64,000 nt of DNA from Uropetala carovei (Eukaryota > Arthropoda > Insecta > Odonata > Petaluridae). Under the pieces are notes generated by a model. It was not told the DNA's origin and made no database searches. It saw only the letters and a list, made by a program, of their open reading frames with translations. This document shows, piece after piece, positions 62,524 to 64,000 of the stretch (position 1 is the first letter of the stretch; every line of letters begins with the position of its first letter). The position numbers and the translations under genes are program-made. The DNA is taken from NCBI GenBank assembly GCA_036926305.1, contig JAXCHB010000234.1, positions 620,001 through 684,000 on the forward strand, written 5' to 3'.

Positions 62524-64000
62524 TTGGAAATTTTTTTGAAATTTTTTTTCGAAAATTTTTTTTCGAAATTTTTTTTCGAAAATTTTTTTCAAAATTTTTT
62601 TCGAAAATTTTTTTTCGAAATTTTTTTTGAGAATATTTTTGAAAATTTTTTTCGAAAATATTTTTTCGAAAATTTTTTTCTGAATTATTTTCGAAATTTT
62701 TTTTTCAAAATTTTTTTCAAAATTTTTTTCAAATTGTTTTTCGAAATTTTTTTTTTGAAATTTTTTTCGAAAATTTTTTTCGTAAATTTTTTTTCGAAAA
62801 TTTTTTCAAATTTTTTTTCGAAAATTTTTTTTCGAAATTTTTTTCGAAAATTTTTTTGAAAATTTTTTTCGACAAATTTTTTCGAAAATTTTTTTTCGAA
62901 AATTTTTTTTAAATTTTTTTCGAAAATTTTTTTCGAAAATTTTTTTTCCGAAATTTTTTTCGAAAATTTTTTTAAAAATTTTTTTCGAAAAATTTTTTTC
63001 CAAAATTTTTTCGAAAATTTTTTAGAAAATTTATTTCGAAATTTTTTTCGAAATTTTTTTTCAAAATTTTTTTCCAAAATTTTTTCGAAAATTTTTTTCA
63101 AAATTTTTTTGGAAAATTTTTTTTGGAATTTTTTTCGAAAGTTTTTTTCAAAATTTTTTTCGAAAATTTTTTTCAAAATTTTTTTCGAAAAATTTTTTTC
63201 CAAAATTTTTTCGAAAATTTTTTTGAAAATTTTTTTCGAAATTTTTTTTCAAAATTTTTTTTCGAAAATTTTTTTTCAAAAATTTCTTTGAAAATTTTTT
63301 TCAAAATTTTTTTCGAAAATTTTTTTTCGAAAATTTTTTTCTAAATTATTGTCGAACATTTTTTTTGAAAATTTTTTTTCTAAAATTTTTTCGAAAATTT
63401 TTTTCAAAATTTTTTTCGAAATTTTTTTTCAAAATTTTTTTCGACAAATTTTTTCGAAAATTTTTTTTCGAAAATTTTTTTTAAATTTTTTTCGAAAATT
63501 TTTTTCGAAAATTTTTTTTCCGAAATTTTTTTCGAAAATTTTTTTTAAAATTTTTTTCGAAAAATTTTTTTCCAAAATTTTTTCGAAAATTTTTTAGAAA
63601 ATTTATTTCGAAATTTTTTTCGAAATTTTTTTCGAAATTTTTTTTCAAAATTTTTTTCCAAAATTTTTTCGAAAATTTTTTTCAAAATTTTTTTCGAAAA
63701 TTTTTTTTGGAATTTTTTTCGAAAGTTTTTTTCAAAATTTTTTTCGAAAATTTTTTTCAAAATTTTTTTCGAAAAATTTTTTTCCAAAATTTTTTCGAAA
63801 ATTTTTTTGAAAATTTTTTTCGAAATTTTTTTTCAAAATTTTTTTTCAAAATTTTTTCGAAAATTTTTTTTCGAAAATTTTTTTTCAAAAATTTCTTTGA
63901 AAATTTTTTTCCAAAATTTTTTCGAAAATTTTTTTCAAAATTTTTTTCGAAATTTTTTTTCAAAATTTTTTTTGAAATTTTTTTCGAAATTTTTTTCGAA
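62524..64000. repeat. H5 block b, cut by the window end
   Basis: It follows b1 for 1,477 bp, including both copies of the 584-bp duplication unit and the 14-bp monomer missing in H3 and H4. A CTAAAATT variant near 63380 is private. The block continues past the window. Confidence 0.87.

Larger units (their letters stand above)
1..64000. repeat. AT-rich 12-13 bp satellite array filling the whole window
   Basis: Every stretch can be read as monomers of the form (g)A3-5 T6-9 (c), 11-15 bp long and averaging about 12.6 bp. That gives roughly 5,000 monomers in the window. Junctions between a T-run and the next A-run are mostly CG, or C or G alone, and sometimes CC or GG. The polarity never reverses, so all units are head to tail. 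There is no unique-sequence island, so no stretch lacks an explanation as satellite. Promoters, terminators and RNA genes cannot be recognised here. The expected role is structural heterochromatin (inference). The species and chromosomal position cannot be told from the sequence. Confidence 0.98.

Noticed and set aside
1..64000. Hundreds of open reading frames of 60-320 codons on both strands, rich in F/K/N/E/I/S/R
   Set aside because: The repeat has few TAA, TAG or TGA triplets, so open frames arise by chance in several overlapping frames and on both strands at once. Many depend on a TTG start. The products are low-complexity strings with no domain, and the frame drifts with the uneven monomer length.
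1..64000. CENP-B box
   Set aside because: TTCG occurs at most junctions, but the required CGGG part never follows, because the array has no GGG string that I can see.
1..64000. CRISPR array
   Set aside because: Repeats are only 12-13 bp, there are no unique spacers and no cas-like genes, and the periodicity extends over 64 kb.
1..64000. Telomere repeats or a subtelomeric end
   Set aside because: No TTAGGG, TTAGG, TTAGGC or TTTAGGG tandem was seen. The GC-containing positions are CG junctions only.
1..64000. Rho-independent terminators or bacterial promoters
   Set aside because: T-runs and TTTTCGAAAA palindromes occur at almost every monomer, so any such match has no specificity. The context is not bacterial.
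1..64000. Mitochondrial or plastid AT-rich control region
   Set aside because: Such regions are AT-rich and repetitive, but they do not extend for 64 kb with nested higher-order repeats and no tRNA or protein gene.

Overview
This window is a single, uninterrupted block of satellite DNA, and I see no gene in it. All 64 kb is built from a monomer of about 12-13 bp: a run of 3-5 A, then a run of 6-9 T, then a one- or two-base junction (CG, C, G, CC or GG). Every monomer points the same way, so the plus strand is T-rich throughout. By eye the AT content is about 87%. The many open reading frames on both strands come from stop-poor repeat sequence and encode only F/K/N/E/S/R/I low-complexity strings. 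No tRNA, rRNA, transposon, CRISPR array, telomere repeat or unique sequence interrupts the array.

The organism cannot be named from this sequence. A homogenised array with several nested levels of repetition is typical of eukaryotic heterochromatin (centromeric, pericentromeric or subtelomeric) and very unlike a bacterial or organelle genome. CpG is kept at roughly half of the monomer junctions. That fits a lineage with little CpG methylation, such as many invertebrates, but it would also fit very recent amplification.

The array is hierarchical. Level 1 is the 12-13 bp monomer. Level 2 is short exact multiples, such as a 25-bp dimer repeated four times. Level 3 is a set of named blocks. Blocks a (about 2,267 bp), b (about 2,851 bp) and c (483 bp) share the same start anchor and the same end. 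Block b is a plus a 584-bp internal duplication, and c is only a start joined to an end. Block b' (1,097 bp) is a truncated b. A separate block D is 1,140 bp. Level 4 is a higher-order unit H in the order a1-b1-c-a2-b2, where b2 is either b'+c or a full b. H copies lie at 9357-18779 (H1, cut short), 30673-40120 (H2, 9,448 bp), 40121-49551 (H3, 9,431 bp), 49552-60256 (H4, 10,705 bp) and 60257-64000 (H5, cut by the window). Level 5 is a large direct duplication: 1-18779 is repeated almost perfectly at 21190-40095, with an offset of 21,189 bp that becomes 21,316 bp after a 127-bp indel.

Layout. 1-849 is a partial a block. 850-943 is a junction. 944-3223 is two tandem D blocks. 3224-7139 (E) is the most diverged mosaic of the satellite. 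7140-8873 is a shortened a block, followed by c at 8874-9356. H1 follows to 18779. 18780-21198 is a spacer made of a D-type insert, a block end and c. 21190-30672 repeats the first 9.3 kb. H2, H3, H4 and partial H5 fill the rest. The architecture records unequal exchange, internal deletion, short conversion-like patches and one large recent duplication.
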